A DNA stretch of 18,638 bases from Verrucomicrobiota bacterium (GCA_003219675.1 QHPW01000346.1:1-18638); one strand, 5' to 3'. Shown: positions 7,993 through 16,154, numbered from the stretch's first letter. Program-made: numbers and translations. Notes: generated by a model not told the origin, from the sequence alone.

Positions 7993-8108
7993 ACGTATTG
8001 ATTCCCGCCGGTTGCTGGTTCGTTCGCATATTGAAGCGCGCTGCCGCAGCGGTAAACTGTGCGTCTGACAGCACAGCGCCATGAAAGGCTGTGCGTTTGA
8101 CCGCGCAC
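7981..8108 (-). promoter_or_regulatory. Conserved leader with tandem inverted repeats, copy A
   Basis: This block matches 12635-12766 over almost its whole length. It has two 20-bp units, 8057-8076 (CTGTGCGTCTGACAGCACAG on the plus strand) and 8089-8108 (CTGTGCGTTTGACCGCGCAC), with starts 32 bp apart. In gene orientation each unit is TGTGC-x-GTCARACGCACA, an inverted repeat able to form a short hairpin (TGTGC..GT / AC GCACA). Between units and gene is a GC-rich linker, then a conserved stretch ending ACGTATGAAAACGACTT that includes the start codon. No strong Shine-Dalgarno sequence is visible. It could be a pair of operator sites or an RNA leader; the sequence does not decide which. Confidence 0.7.
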
Positions 8109-8239
8109 CCCTCATACGCCAGAGGCAATCCAACGTGCGCCGCGCGAAACGTCGGAAAGCCGGGTTCGGATTAAAAAGCACCGCATCTTACCGCCCGGAA
8201 GCTCTAAACGAAGGTACGTGAAACAAATCCCCGTGCCGA

Positions 8240-11200
8240 TTACGGCATCTGCCGCGCGCGGTAGAACAGCCTGGCACCCGCCGGAGCAACGTGAATCCGG
8301 CAAACGCCGTTCGTTCCGGTCCGTGCCAGGTCCGGCAACATATAAGGACCCCAGTTTTTCAGGTCGTTCGACATTTCGAGCCGCCACGCGGTATTGGGCG
8401 CCGCTCGCAATTCAATTTCGAGTTGGTCAGCCCCCAATGGGTTAAGCGTAAGCGCTGCGGCGGGCATGGTGAAGGAGACTTCGGCCGCGAACCGCCCGCC
8501 GACAAACGAGTTGTCCACCGCTTGCGCGCTCCAGTAATACGTACGACCGGGCTGCAATGCTGTAAGCAGCCGATTCGTGCTCCATCCCGCGTTGCCGTGC
8601 TTGACGACCATTCGAAAGCCGTCCGGCAGCGACATGGGGCTGATGACGTCGGCCAATCCCGGCGCCGTGCCGACGCGCACGTTGTAAGTCAAGCCGCCGG
8701 ATTGCTCGGGATCCGTGGCGCGGTCCCAGGAAAGAATAACGGAGTTGGTGCCGACGGTTTGCGCGCGAAGGTTCATCGGGCTGGCCGGCGGATGATTCGT
8801 GGTCTGAGACAGTCCGCGATAAACGGCGATGATCGGCCCATTTGTCAGCGACATGCCGAGCGCGATATCCATCACACCATCTCCGTCGAAATCCACTGGA
8901 GCGGCTACCGCCACGTTGGCCTGAGCGAAAGGCAATTGAATTGACGAGAATGAAAAATCGCGGTGACCCGCATGGAGCGCGTTGGAGCCGTTCCCGTACG
9001 CAAATACATCCATTTCACCGTCTCCGGTGAAATCGGCAAGCGCGAAGCTGGCTGTCGTGTCTGAAAATGCGCCAAGAGGCGAAGCGAAGCTCTGGTCATC
9101 CTCGTTTCTCCAGATCTCCTTCGTCATGCCTGACGACGGAGCGGAAAGCAAATCAGGCATGCCGTCTTGGTCGAAGTCCGCCAATTCAAATGCTGCCCCC
9201 GTTGTCCAGCCAGGTATGTCGCGCTGCGACCACGGGAAGAAGCCGTACATCCCCTGTCCCAGCGAGCTGGTGACGATGGTGAAGGCGGACTGACTTCCGC
9301 CTCTAAAGTCGGCATTTAACACTTGATTGTACTTGAACCAGCCACTCACCCCTGTGCGGGGACTCCAAAGTTGGGGACCCTCCACGAATCCTTCCACTGT
9401 GTTCCAGTAAACTGTGAGAGACCAGGTGGCGCCGAACACGATGTCGAGCCGTCCGTCTTGATTCAGGTCAGCAAATTGAGCGTGCTCCCGGACAACGGAA
9501 ACACCTGGCAAAGGCTTGAAATTGAGATTGCCTTGGTTGCGATAGAGTACCTGTCGGGAATAAGGTGATGGACCCCCAACCCGCACGTCAACAAGAAGGT
9601 CTAGGCGGCCGTCGTTGTCGTAATCGCCGACATCGAGTGGATAAGCCTCGCCATCGGTTGCGATCGCCTTTGACACAAAATGCAGACCAGACTCATCCAA
9701 GGTATAGACCGACACGCCAAAGCCGCCAACGTTGCTAACCAGCAGTTCGAGTTTGTGGTCGTTGTTAACGTCTGCCCAGATCAATTGATTCGGCCAAGGG
9801 TCAGTGGCGAGCATGCTGGCATAGGGTGTTAGTACTTCCTCTTGGAAAATCACGTTGATCGTCCGTTTGACTTGTGCGCCTTGCGGGTCGGTGGCGGTCA
9901 ACTCGATTTGCGCTTGCGCCAGTTCCGCATTCAAGGGAGTCGCGACCAGAGTCCAGTTGCCGCCAGCGCCGTGGGTCAAAGCCAGATTTGAGTCAGGCAC
10001 GATCGTCGGCGTGAGCGAACGCGCGGTGACCACGAGTTGGTCTGCTGAAGATTCCAGGTCGGACACCTGGATCGGCAGCGGTGGTGTCGGACTGCCTGCC
10101 AAAGCAAGGAACGTTTCCGCAGCCGTGATACCGGGCGGATCGTTCACCGGCGTCACTGTGGCGACAAAGAACCGGCTCGCGGAAAGCCCGCCGCGGTCCG
10201 TAGCGGTGATGGTGACAGTCGCGTCACCGAACTGGTTTGTCTGTGGGGTCACGCTGAGCCGGACGCGCAACCCTTGGTCTGTGGCGGTGAAATCGGACAA
10301 GTGCAAGCCGTTCGCCGAAATCAGCGATGGATTCGACGACGTGGCCTGCACGCGGACACCGCTCGGCGGCGTGCGGTCGTCGCGAATATAGAACGTCATA
10401 TTCGTGGTCGTGTCTTCCGCGAACGCAATGTCCCCAATCCCGACGATGGTCGGCGCCCTGTTGCCCGGGGGATTGATGAAGAAGGTTTGTTCCGCCGCGA
10501 AAGGCCCGCCCTGGAAACTCGCGTCCACGGCCTGCACCGACCAGTAGAGCGTTTCGACGTTGAGCTGATCGATCGGCAGTTCGAGCACCATCCAGTTGTT
10601 GAAGCCGGCGTTGCCGGGCGCGGAGATCATGCGCGTGCCGTTGGTAGTGGACATGGACGGCACCACGTCGTTCCGGCCGGGCGCAGTTCCGATGCGCACG
10701 TTGTAGGTCAGCGCCGCGGTCTGGTTGCCGTCGTGCGCGTCGTTCCAGAAAAGAGTCACGAGGTTGCCGGCTGCGAAAGCGCGCAGACCCGACGGCGCGT
10801 CCGGGAGGCTGTTGAGCGCCCGCGCCTGGTTGCGAAGCGAAAGCAGTGTGTTACCGCTGCGGTAGAGCAAATCGGTTGAACCGTCGTCGTTGAAGTCGCC
10901 GACGGACGCAACCAGTTGGCCGCGCTCTAAAGACGCGGGCAGTCCGGTGGTCGAGAAACGTCCGATCCCGTCGTTATGATAAATGACCGTGTAGTTGGTA
11001 GGCGGGATGGTCGTCGGGACGCCGGGTTTGAAAAACGGCCCGGCGAAATCCACGTGGCCGTCGTTGTCGAAATCCGCCCAGGCCAGGTTCGTGATTGCGC
11101 CGCTGGAACTGAACGTCGTCGTGAGATTCAGGCGAAACGCTTCCGCAAATCGGTCCGGCGGTGTCTGGCGCAGGACGACGAGCGAGTTGGAGGAAATTTG

Positions 11201-12646
11201 AGATGAAGCGGCCTGCACCAGCCAGAGGTCTGGCAACCCGTCGCCGTCCACATCTGCCCACCCTGCGGCGAGAGTTCTCGCCTGGGGCAGGCTGATCGGA
11301 GCCGCCTGGAAATGGCCGGTGCCGTCATTTTCGTACAGTTGCAGAAGAGCGGGAACTGTAGCGGTTGCTGCGACTAGAAGGTCCGGGTCGCCGTCGCTGT
11401 CGAAATCCCCCACCGCCAGCACCGTGCCGGAGATGTTCAACGGAAGGCCCAGAGACGCGCTGACGAAACCGTGCGGTCCGTCGTTGCGCATCCAGTAGGA
11501 CTGAGCGCCGACCGAGGCCGTCAGGATGTCCAGGTCTCCGTCGCCGTCCAGGTCCGCCCAGAACGCTCTTGAGCCGCCGGGCGACGCAATGGGAAGTGGC
11601 ACTTCGGAGAAGGCCGGCGGGTTACCGCCGTTGTTGCGCAGTAGATGGCGCGTCTCACCGAGCAGGAGTACATCCAGATTGCCATCGCCGTCAAAATCCG
11701 CCGGAGCCGCGCTGGTGATCCCGACACCACCTGGCAGTTGGATGCTGCGAGCAAGTCCGCCCGATCCGTTCAGCCGGATCTGCGTGGGCGACACTACGAG
11801 GTCCAACAACCCGTCGCCATTGAAATCGCCCCAGACCGGCTGGAAATCCTGTGCGACGGGAAGCCCCTGGTTGACCAGCGTGAATTCCGGCTCCTGAACA
11901 TTCAGGATGAAGCTGGCGCGGTTGGTGTCCTGCTGGTCATTGGCCTGAATGGTGATCGCCGATGACCCAGCGCCGCCTTGCGGGCCAAGGGTGACTTGCA
12001 GCACTCGATTCGATATCCCAAAACCCGGAACGATTCGTAAAGCCGAGTTGCTCACGATCCCCTGGCGGGAACTCCACGCCTGGAAGTTGATCTTCGAACT
12101 GGACTCCACGTCCCACGCTGAAAACGGCACTGTGAACAGCCCCTGCCCCTGCAAAGCCACCTGGTCCGGAATCGACGACAACCACGGCGGGTCGTTCACG
12201 GGGCGGATTTCGACACGGAAACTCGTGGAGGCCGTGAGGCCGCTTGCGTCGGACACAATCACTAAGACCCCTCCGGTTCCGGAAACGTTGGGAGGCGCGA
12301 ATAGCGATAACCAACGATTCGTGCCCGTGCCACCGAAGACCATGCTTCCGAGATACGGAGGGCTTGGGACTGAAAATTTTCCCGAGAGACGGAGTTGATC
12401 CGGCGGCGTTTGGGCGTCCCATACCGTGAACGGGATTCCAATGATCGGCGTGTCTTCGTCGGTTACCTGGTCAGGAATGGCGGAAATCGTCGGCGACGTG
12501 TTTTGTTGCGCGCGGACTGGCTGAGCCGCGCCGAGCAACAAACAACACAGCAGCGCGAAGCGAACTGTCTGGAACGACTGGGAAGAGGTCTTAAGAAGCG
12601 TGAAGCAATGGTTGTCAAAGGCGGAATGAACGGAAGTCGTTTTCAT
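8240..12646 (-). CDS. Giant exported FG-GAP/VCBS propeller protein with Ig and FN3 domains
   Basis: A 1468-residue secreted protein. Residues 1-46 are a signal peptide (cleavage VRA/QQ). The rest is one architecture used twice. Module 1 has two cadherin/Ig-like domains (about 50-150 and 152-251), FG-GAP repeats (260-610) with seven calcium-type loops such as DFNGDGLLD and DLDGDGDLD, and an FN3-like domain (615-725, TYNVRIGTAPGRND, YWSVQAVDASF). Module 2 has Ig-like domains (730-836, 838-934), FG-GAP repeats (950-1280) with six good loops (DYDNDGRLD, DFDGDGVMD) and one degenerate, and FN3 (1285-1397, TYNVRVGTAPGLAD). Residues 1398-1468 are a beta-sandwich-like tail ending FYRARQMP. The start is ATG 12646; the longer frame to 13222 overlaps the GH57 gene. 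A role in adhesion or surface binding is plausible but unproven. Confidence 0.92.
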   Translation of the reverse strand: MKTTSVHSAFDNHCFTLLKTSSQSFQTVRFALLCCLLLGAAQPVRAQQNTSPTISAIPDQVTDEDTPIIGIPFTVWDAQTPPDQLRLSGKFSVPSPPYLGSMVFGGTGTNRWLSLFAPPNVSGTGGVLVIVSDASGLTASTSFRVEIRPVNDPPWLSSIPDQVALQGQGLFTVPFSAWDVESSSKINFQAWSSRQGIVSNSALRIVPGFGISNRVLQVTLGPQGGAGSSAITIQANDQQDTNRASFILNVQEPEFTLVNQGLPVAQDFQPVWGDFNGDGLLDLVVSPTQIRLNGSGGLARSIQLPGGVGITSAAPADFDGDGNLDVLLLGETRHLLRNNGGNPPAFSEVPLPIASPGGSRAFWADLDGDGDLDILTASVGAQSYWMRNDGPHGFVSASLGLPLNISGTVLAVGDFDSDGDPDLLVAATATVPALLQLYENDGTGHFQAAPISLPQARTLAAGWADVDGDGLPDLWLVQAASSQISSNSLVVLRQTPPDRFAEAFRLNLTTTFSSSGAITNLAWADFDNDGHVDFAGPFFKPGVPTTIPPTNYTVIYHNDGIGRFSTTGLPASLERGQLVASVGDFNDDGSTDLLYRSGNTLLSLRNQARALNSLPDAPSGLRAFAAGNLVTLFWNDAHDGNQTAALTYNVRIGTAPGRNDVVPSMSTTNGTRMISAPGNAGFNNWMVLELPIDQLNVETLYWSVQAVDASFQGGPFAAEQTFFINPPGNRAPTIVGIGDIAFAEDTTTNMTFYIRDDRTPPSGVRVQATSSNPSLISANGLHLSDFTATDQGLRVRLSVTPQTNQFGDATVTITATDRGGLSASRFFVATVTPVNDPPGITAAETFLALAGSPTPPLPIQVSDLESSADQLVVTARSLTPTIVPDSNLALTHGAGGNWTLVATPLNAELAQAQIELTATDPQGAQVKRTINVIFQEEVLTPYASMLATDPWPNQLIWADVNNDHKLELLVSNVGGFGVSVYTLDESGLHFVSKAIATDGEAYPLDVGDYDNDGRLDLLVDVRVGGPSPYSRQVLYRNQGNLNFKPLPGVSVVREHAQFADLNQDGRLDIVFGATWSLTVYWNTVEGFVEGPQLWSPRTGVSGWFKYNQVLNADFRGGSQSAFTIVTSSLGQGMYGFFPWSQRDIPGWTTGAAFELADFDQDGMPDLLSAPSSGMTKEIWRNEDDQSFASPLGAFSDTTASFALADFTGDGEMDVFAYGNGSNALHAGHRDFSFSSIQLPFAQANVAVAAPVDFDGDGVMDIALGMSLTNGPIIAVYRGLSQTTNHPPASPMNLRAQTVGTNSVILSWDRATDPEQSGGLTYNVRVGTAPGLADVISPMSLPDGFRMVVKHGNAGWSTNRLLTALQPGRTYYWSAQAVDNSFVGGRFAAEVSFTMPAAALTLNPLGADQLEIELRAAPNTAWRLEMSNDLKNWGPYMLPDLARTGTNGVCRIHVAPAGARLFYRARQMP

Positions 12647-12766
12647 ACGTTTTGGTTCTTCTGACCTGGTTGTGGTTCGGTCGCACCGTAAAGCGCCGCG
12701 CCGGGGCAGGAAAACTGTGCGTCTGACGGCACAGCGCTGAACAAGACTGTGCGTTTGACGGCACAC
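12635..12766 (-). promoter_or_regulatory. Conserved leader with tandem inverted repeats, copy B
   Basis: The twin of the block at 7981-8108. Its 20-bp units are at 12715-12734 (CTGTGCGTCTGACGGCACAG) and 12747-12766 (CTGTGCGTTTGACGGCACAC), again with starts 32 bp apart. The proximal unit lies 69 bp before the ATG, against 65 bp in the other copy. Similarity continues through the linker (CAGTTTtCC against CAGTTTaCC; GCGAxCGAACCA) to ATGAAAACGACTT in the coding region, and stops just upstream of the distal unit, so the whole block appears to be one regulatory unit. Confidence 0.7.
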
Positions 12767-12801
12767 GCTGGCGCCGGCCGAACTCACGAGCTGCGAAACA
12801 T

Positions 12802-12821
12802 CCCGAATGTGTAGCTTCGGG
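12802..12821 (-). terminator. Possible hairpin downstream of the GH57 gene
   Basis: A perfect 6-bp inverted repeat (CCCGAA/TTCGGG) around an 8-nt loop lies about 30 nt after the GH57 stop. In the transcript only a weak U-containing stretch follows, so it is at best a weak intrinsic terminator. Confidence 0.3.
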
Positions 12822-12852
12822 TCTGCCCTGCGTTGAGGCGAACCGCTGCGGC

Positions 12853-14427
12853 TCAAGCCCAATACCGGTAATTCACCTCGGGAAAAATATTGTCCAGCCA
12901 CTCGACCCGACCGAGCCACTTTTCGTCGATGCGGGTCGTGGTGAGCTGTTCGTGCAGCGCGATGAATCGAAGCAGGTGGTCTTTCACTCGTTTGCGCGCG
13001 TAGTCGGGGCTGGTCCCGGTGCGGAGGATGAATGGCCAGTCGCTGGCCTGGGCGAGCAGGAGTTCGCGGGCCGCCTGTTTGAGGGCGCGCTCCGTCGCGC
13101 CGCCGGCGTTGGGAAATTGTCGCGCGAGCCGGCTCATGCGTTCCTGGGCGGCGTCCAAGTGCGGATAAATCCACTCGTTCGTCTCGTTGAGCCAGACGCG
13201 CCAATACCCTTCCTCGCCCCAACTCGATGCGCTGGGCGTGGCGACCTGCTGCGTCGGATGTTTGCGCAGATACTCTTCAGGCGTGATCAACTTGAACAGG
13301 CTCTGATCGTAATAGGCCTTGCGAACGAAGTAATCGAGCCATTCCGGCCCCTCATACCACCAGTGCCCGAACAGCTCGGCGTCGTAAGGCGAAAGGATCA
13401 GCGGCGGACGATCGAGGATGGCGGCGAGGCGTTGGATTTGTTCGATGCGCGCGCCCAGGAAATGGGCGGCATGGTCGGCGGCGGCTTGAAGCGCCGTGTT
13501 TCGATCATAAACCGCCTTCGCTCCCGTGCCGCCGGTGATGCGGTGATATTTGATGCCGGTGAAGCCGCGCACTTCCGGCGATGGCAGGTAAGGCCGCACG
13601 TAATCGAAGTCGAGGTCGAAGCCGATATCGCGGTAGAAATCGCGATAGCGGTCGTCGCCTGGATAACCTTCGTGGCGGCTCCAGACTTGTTTGGCGGAAT
13701 CGAGGTCGCGGCCAAACGCGGCGATGCCGTTGGGTGTAAAAACCGGCGCAAAAACGCCGTAGCGCGGACGCGGACGCGCGTGCAGGACGCCGTGAGTATC
13801 CGTGATGAACCAGCGGATGTTCGCCTCCTGCAGCACGCTTTCCACCCCGTCGGCATAGGCGCATTCGGGCAGCCAAATGCCCCGCGGAGCGCGGCCAAAG
13901 CAACTCTGATAATGGTCACGAGCGACCAGGATTTGGGCGCGGGCGGACGGTGGATGATTCGCCAACAATGGGAGCAGCGAGTGCGTGGCGGCGCAGGTAA
14001 TGATTTCCAATCTGCCCGAATCCTGGAACTTCCGGAATGCGCCGACCAGGTCGCGATTGTGAGCGACATAAGCGTCGCGGATGCCGAGGAACCGCCGGTG
14101 ATACATCTCGGCGAGCGGGCGAAAGGCGGCCTCCCATTGGGTGCGGTGGGTTTCCTTCTCCGCCAGTTCGATGAGCCCGTTCAGGTGGCGCATGTAACGA
14201 TCCTGCAACAGCGGGTCGCGCAACATTGAGCAGAGTGTGGGTGTGAGCGTGAGCGTGAGCCGCGTCTCCATGCGGTCGCGAAGCCAACCCTCCATGACCT
14301 GGAGCAGCGGGATGTAACTCTCGGTGACCGCCTCGAACAGCCAGTTCTCCTCCAGAAACCTTTCGTGCTCCGGATGCCGGACAAACGGCAGGTGCGCGTG
14401 CAGGACGAGGGCGAGGTAGCCGGCCAT
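12853..14427 (-). CDS. GH57 1,4-alpha-glucan branching enzyme
   Basis: A 524-residue glycoside hydrolase family 57 protein of the branching-enzyme group, which forms alpha-1,6 branches in glycogen-like glucans in the cytoplasm. The N-terminus has GH57 motif 1 (LVLHAHLPFVRHPE). The catalytic nucleophile is probably Glu188 in RGIWLPECAYADGVE, and the acid/base Asp349 in LSPYDAELFGHWWYEGPEWL. GFTGIKYHRITGG (about 288-300) and the C-terminal helical region (about 390-510, DUF1957-like) fit the family, and the length is typical. The start MAGYLALVLHAHLP places motif 1 at the N-terminus as usual; the sequence upstream is A/T-rich with no obvious Shine-Dalgarno. No signal peptide. The DUF4912 gene lies 282 bp upstream on the same strand. 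The enzyme class is confident; branching rather than amylase activity rests on family resemblance. Confidence 0.9.
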   Translation of the reverse strand: MAGYLALVLHAHLPFVRHPEHERFLEENWLFEAVTESYIPLLQVMEGWLRDRMETRLTLTLTPTLCSMLRDPLLQDRYMRHLNGLIELAEKETHRTQWEAAFRPLAEMYHRRFLGIRDAYVAHNRDLVGAFRKFQDSGRLEIITCAATHSLLPLLANHPPSARAQILVARDHYQSCFGRAPRGIWLPECAYADGVESVLQEANIRWFITDTHGVLHARPRPRYGVFAPVFTPNGIAAFGRDLDSAKQVWSRHEGYPGDDRYRDFYRDIGFDLDFDYVRPYLPSPEVRGFTGIKYHRITGGTGAKAVYDRNTALQAAADHAAHFLGARIEQIQRLAAILDRPPLILSPYDAELFGHWWYEGPEWLDYFVRKAYYDQSLFKLITPEEYLRKHPTQQVATPSASSWGEEGYWRVWLNETNEWIYPHLDAAQERMSRLARQFPNAGGATERALKQAARELLLAQASDWPFILRTGTSPDYARKRVKDHLLRFIALHEQLTTTRIDEKWLGRVEWLDNIFPEVNYRYWA

Positions 14428-14709
14428 AAAATTTTTTCAGAACCATCGTTTCCCCTCGCCACCCTGACCCCTATCCCTCGGTGAGAGATTTCCCCGAAAG
14501 ATTTCGCGCAGAGAAGGCTGTTGAAAATGAGCCTCCTCACGTCGGCTGCTACGAGGTTGATGGGGAGGGGACCGCTGCCGCGAGGCGCGTGTTTTGCGCA
14601 CACTGGCTTGGCAAACTCCGTCGCGGGCATGGCCCGAAGACGGCGGAGGATTCTCCCTCTCCGCGAATCATGAAGCACGCATTCAAACCGCGGTGATAAT
14701 CAATGGCGC
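14428..14709. other. Gap between DUF4912 and GH57 genes, with a hairpin
   Basis: No supported gene was seen. A plus-strand 71-codon frame at 14481-14696 resembles no protein I know. At 14616-14649 there is an imperfect inverted repeat (CTCCGTCGCGGGC, loop CAT-like, GCCCGAAGACGGCGGAG) able to form a stable hairpin; it lies 61-94 bp after the DUF4912 stop and could end or process that transcript. Confidence 0.4.
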
Positions 14710-15690
14710 CTAATCCACAGCTTCGACTCGCGGCGGCTTGAGTAGCGGGTCTTGCGGATGCGCTCCGACTTCGCCGCGGTATTCAGTGCACCGGCTGAAT
14801 TTCAGTTCCGCCGCGCGACCGTCGGTCTGGTCGGCGGAAATGGCGGCGACCGGCAGTTCGTGTTGGCCGTCGGGCAACGCGAAGCGGAAGCTGAAGGAAC
14901 CGTCCGGACGAAGTTTGATCTCGCGCCCGCCAATCGTGACCTTCGCCTGCGGATCGGTCGCGCCGTAGATGATGAGTTCGGCGTTGACGTTGAACCAGAA
15001 TCCTTTCCTGCGCTCGGCGCCTCCAAACGGACTGGAGACGCTCGCAACGGCGCCGGCAGACAGCGAGAACTGCGCCGCGGCGCCGGATGAAATTCCCTGG
15101 ACGAGTTTGCGGCGGATCAATTCGGTAATTTCCAGCGACCCGATCCAGACCCGGCGCACCTGGTCCATGGAAACCAGATCCGCCAGGGCGCGCTCCTGTT
15201 CCGGCGTCCAACGCGCTGTGGCGATTTGAGCGAGGTTGGGCAGCCCTGCGTAACCCTGAGCGCGCAGTTGCTGGATGGCCTCGGCCAGCGGCACGTTTTC
15301 GGCGACAGCCGCCTTGACGACCGCGAGCAATTGGTCGAACGGAACTTCGATGGGAATGGTCGCGAAGTGAACCGAGGTGTCGGAGGAAAGGGCATCAGGC
15401 GGAGTGAACGTGGCCGCGGAGACGGAAATGCCGGTCCAGCGGCCGCCGGCTTTTGCATAGTAACCGAGTTCGGCCACAAATCGGGTCCCGCCGCGCCCAA
15501 CGTGAACAAACCAATTGCGCGATTCGGGATGAACGTGCACTTCCGCGAATGGTTCGCCCACGGCAGTTTCGATATAGATGCGCAGCACCAGGTGACCCTC
15601 CGCGGAGCGCCGGCTATAATCACGCAGTTGTTCGCGCGTGAAGTCCCAATGAACGTAGAGCCAGTGCGGGTCGCGGGCGGACAGCAGCAA
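14710..15690 (-). CDS. DUF4912 domain protein, main part (downstream of a frameshift)
   Basis: A DUF4912 protein, function not established. The conserved domain really begins about 10 codons before the TTG at 15690: the frame reads GELPEAYGTKKLLLSARDPH then WLYVHWDFTREQLRDY, the family's signature. It is open back to TGA codons at about 15737-15742 with no ATG or GTG before the TTG. The middle part (about 100-200) is helical and the C-terminal part (NAELIIYGATDPQAKVTIGG, FSFRFALPDGQHELPV) looks like a beta-sandwich. The N-terminus continues in another frame in the preceding entry (15719-16012), so this is most likely the larger piece of one gene of about 430 codons broken by one base. It lies just upstream of the GH57 gene, which suggests a link to alpha-glucan metabolism (inference). 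Confidence 0.8.
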   Translation of the reverse strand: MLLSARDPHWLYVHWDFTREQLRDYSRRSAEGHLVLRIYIETAVGEPFAEVHVHPESRNWFVHVGRGGTRFVAELGYYAKAGGRWTGISVSAATFTPPDALSSDTSVHFATIPIEVPFDQLLAVVKAAVAENVPLAEAIQQLRAQGYAGLPNLAQIATARWTPEQERALADLVSMDQVRRVWIGSLEITELIRRKLVQGISSGAAAQFSLSAGAVASVSSPFGGAERRKGFWFNVNAELIIYGATDPQAKVTIGGREIKLRPDGSFSFRFALPDGQHELPVAAISADQTDGRAAELKFSRCTEYRGEVGAHPQDPLLKPPRVEAVD

Positions 15691-15718
15691 TTTTTTCGTG
15701 CCGTAGGCTTCCGGCAGT

Positions 15719-16012
15719 TCACCCGGTTCCGGGTCCGCTCATCACGGGGGCCGGCGGTTCGTCGCCTTCGAGCAGGATCGGCGGCACCTTGAGCGGCGGT
15801 TTCCGGGTCGCAGACCGGGCGGAGGTCGGGCTTCGCTTCGGGAGTTTTTGGGTCACTTTGGAATTCAGTTCAGCGATGGGTTCGCTGGTTCTCCTGGTCC
15901 TCGTCTGCGCCACGCGACGAACACGAGGACGAACAGCTTTGCCTTTGGCCGGTGTTTCGGTGGCGCTGGGAGAAGCTCTCTTTCGGGAAGCGGTCTTTTT
16001 TTCCGTTTTCAT
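15719..16012 (-). CDS. Basic N-terminal segment of the DUF4912 protein (frameshifted fragment)
   Basis: A 97-residue Lys/Arg-rich segment (MKTEKKTASRKRASPS, KGKAVRPRVRRVAQTRTRRT) ending in LLEGDEPPAPVMSGPGTG and a TGA at 15719-15721. ATG 16012 has AAAGG 4 nt upstream, and the longer frame from 16054 lacks this. Removing one G from the CCGGGTGA run at 15719-15726 would read on as SGPGTGELPEAYGTKK into the DUF4912 domain without a break. So this is most likely the N-terminal tail of that protein, separated by an indel, a sequencing error or, less likely, a programmed +1 shift. A basic disordered tail of this kind suggests nucleic-acid or polyanion contact, but that is a guess. Confidence 0.65.
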   Translation of the reverse strand: MKTEKKTASRKRASPSATETPAKGKAVRPRVRRVAQTRTRRTSEPIAELNSKVTQKLPKRSPTSARSATRKPPLKVPPILLEGDEPPAPVMSGPGTG

Positions 16013-16016
16013 AATG

Positions 16017-16021
16017 CCTTT
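16017..16021 (-). promoter_or_regulatory. Shine-Dalgarno AAAGG for ATG 16012
   Basis: In gene orientation the sequence is GAAAGGCATTATGAAAACG. AAAGG sits 4 nt before the ATG and favours 16012 over the upstream in-frame start at 16054. Confidence 0.45.
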
Positions 16022-16154
16022 CAGGCGCAGAAATGGAGCGAATTTAACAGGCAAAGCTTACGTCGAAGCAAAACCGGCGCGCAACGGGAAATTGGCCGGA
16101 ACTGCGCCCCCATAAAGCGCCTTGAGGAATGAGTTGACGCTTTTTGGCTTAAAG

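Noticed and set aside
7993..8181. N-terminal extension of the RCC1-like protein by 63 codons
   Set aside because: It would translate the conserved repeat leader, and the signal peptide would become internal.
12647..13222. N-terminal extension of the FG-GAP protein by 192 codons
   Set aside because: It overlaps the GH57 gene and the leader, and a proper signal peptide starts at ATG 12646.
12952..14229. Plus-strand frame of 425 codons
   Set aside because: It is antisense to the GH57 gene, whose motifs are clear; the plus frame has no family resemblance.
14481..14696. 71-codon plus-strand frame between DUF4912 and GH57
   Set aside because: No recognisable protein features, and it crosses a strong hairpin; treated as intergenic.
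15719..15726. prfB-like programmed +1 frameshift as the preferred explanation for the DUF4912 split
   Set aside because: The slippery codon is not CUU and no internal Shine-Dalgarno-like stimulator is evident; a one-base indel is simpler.
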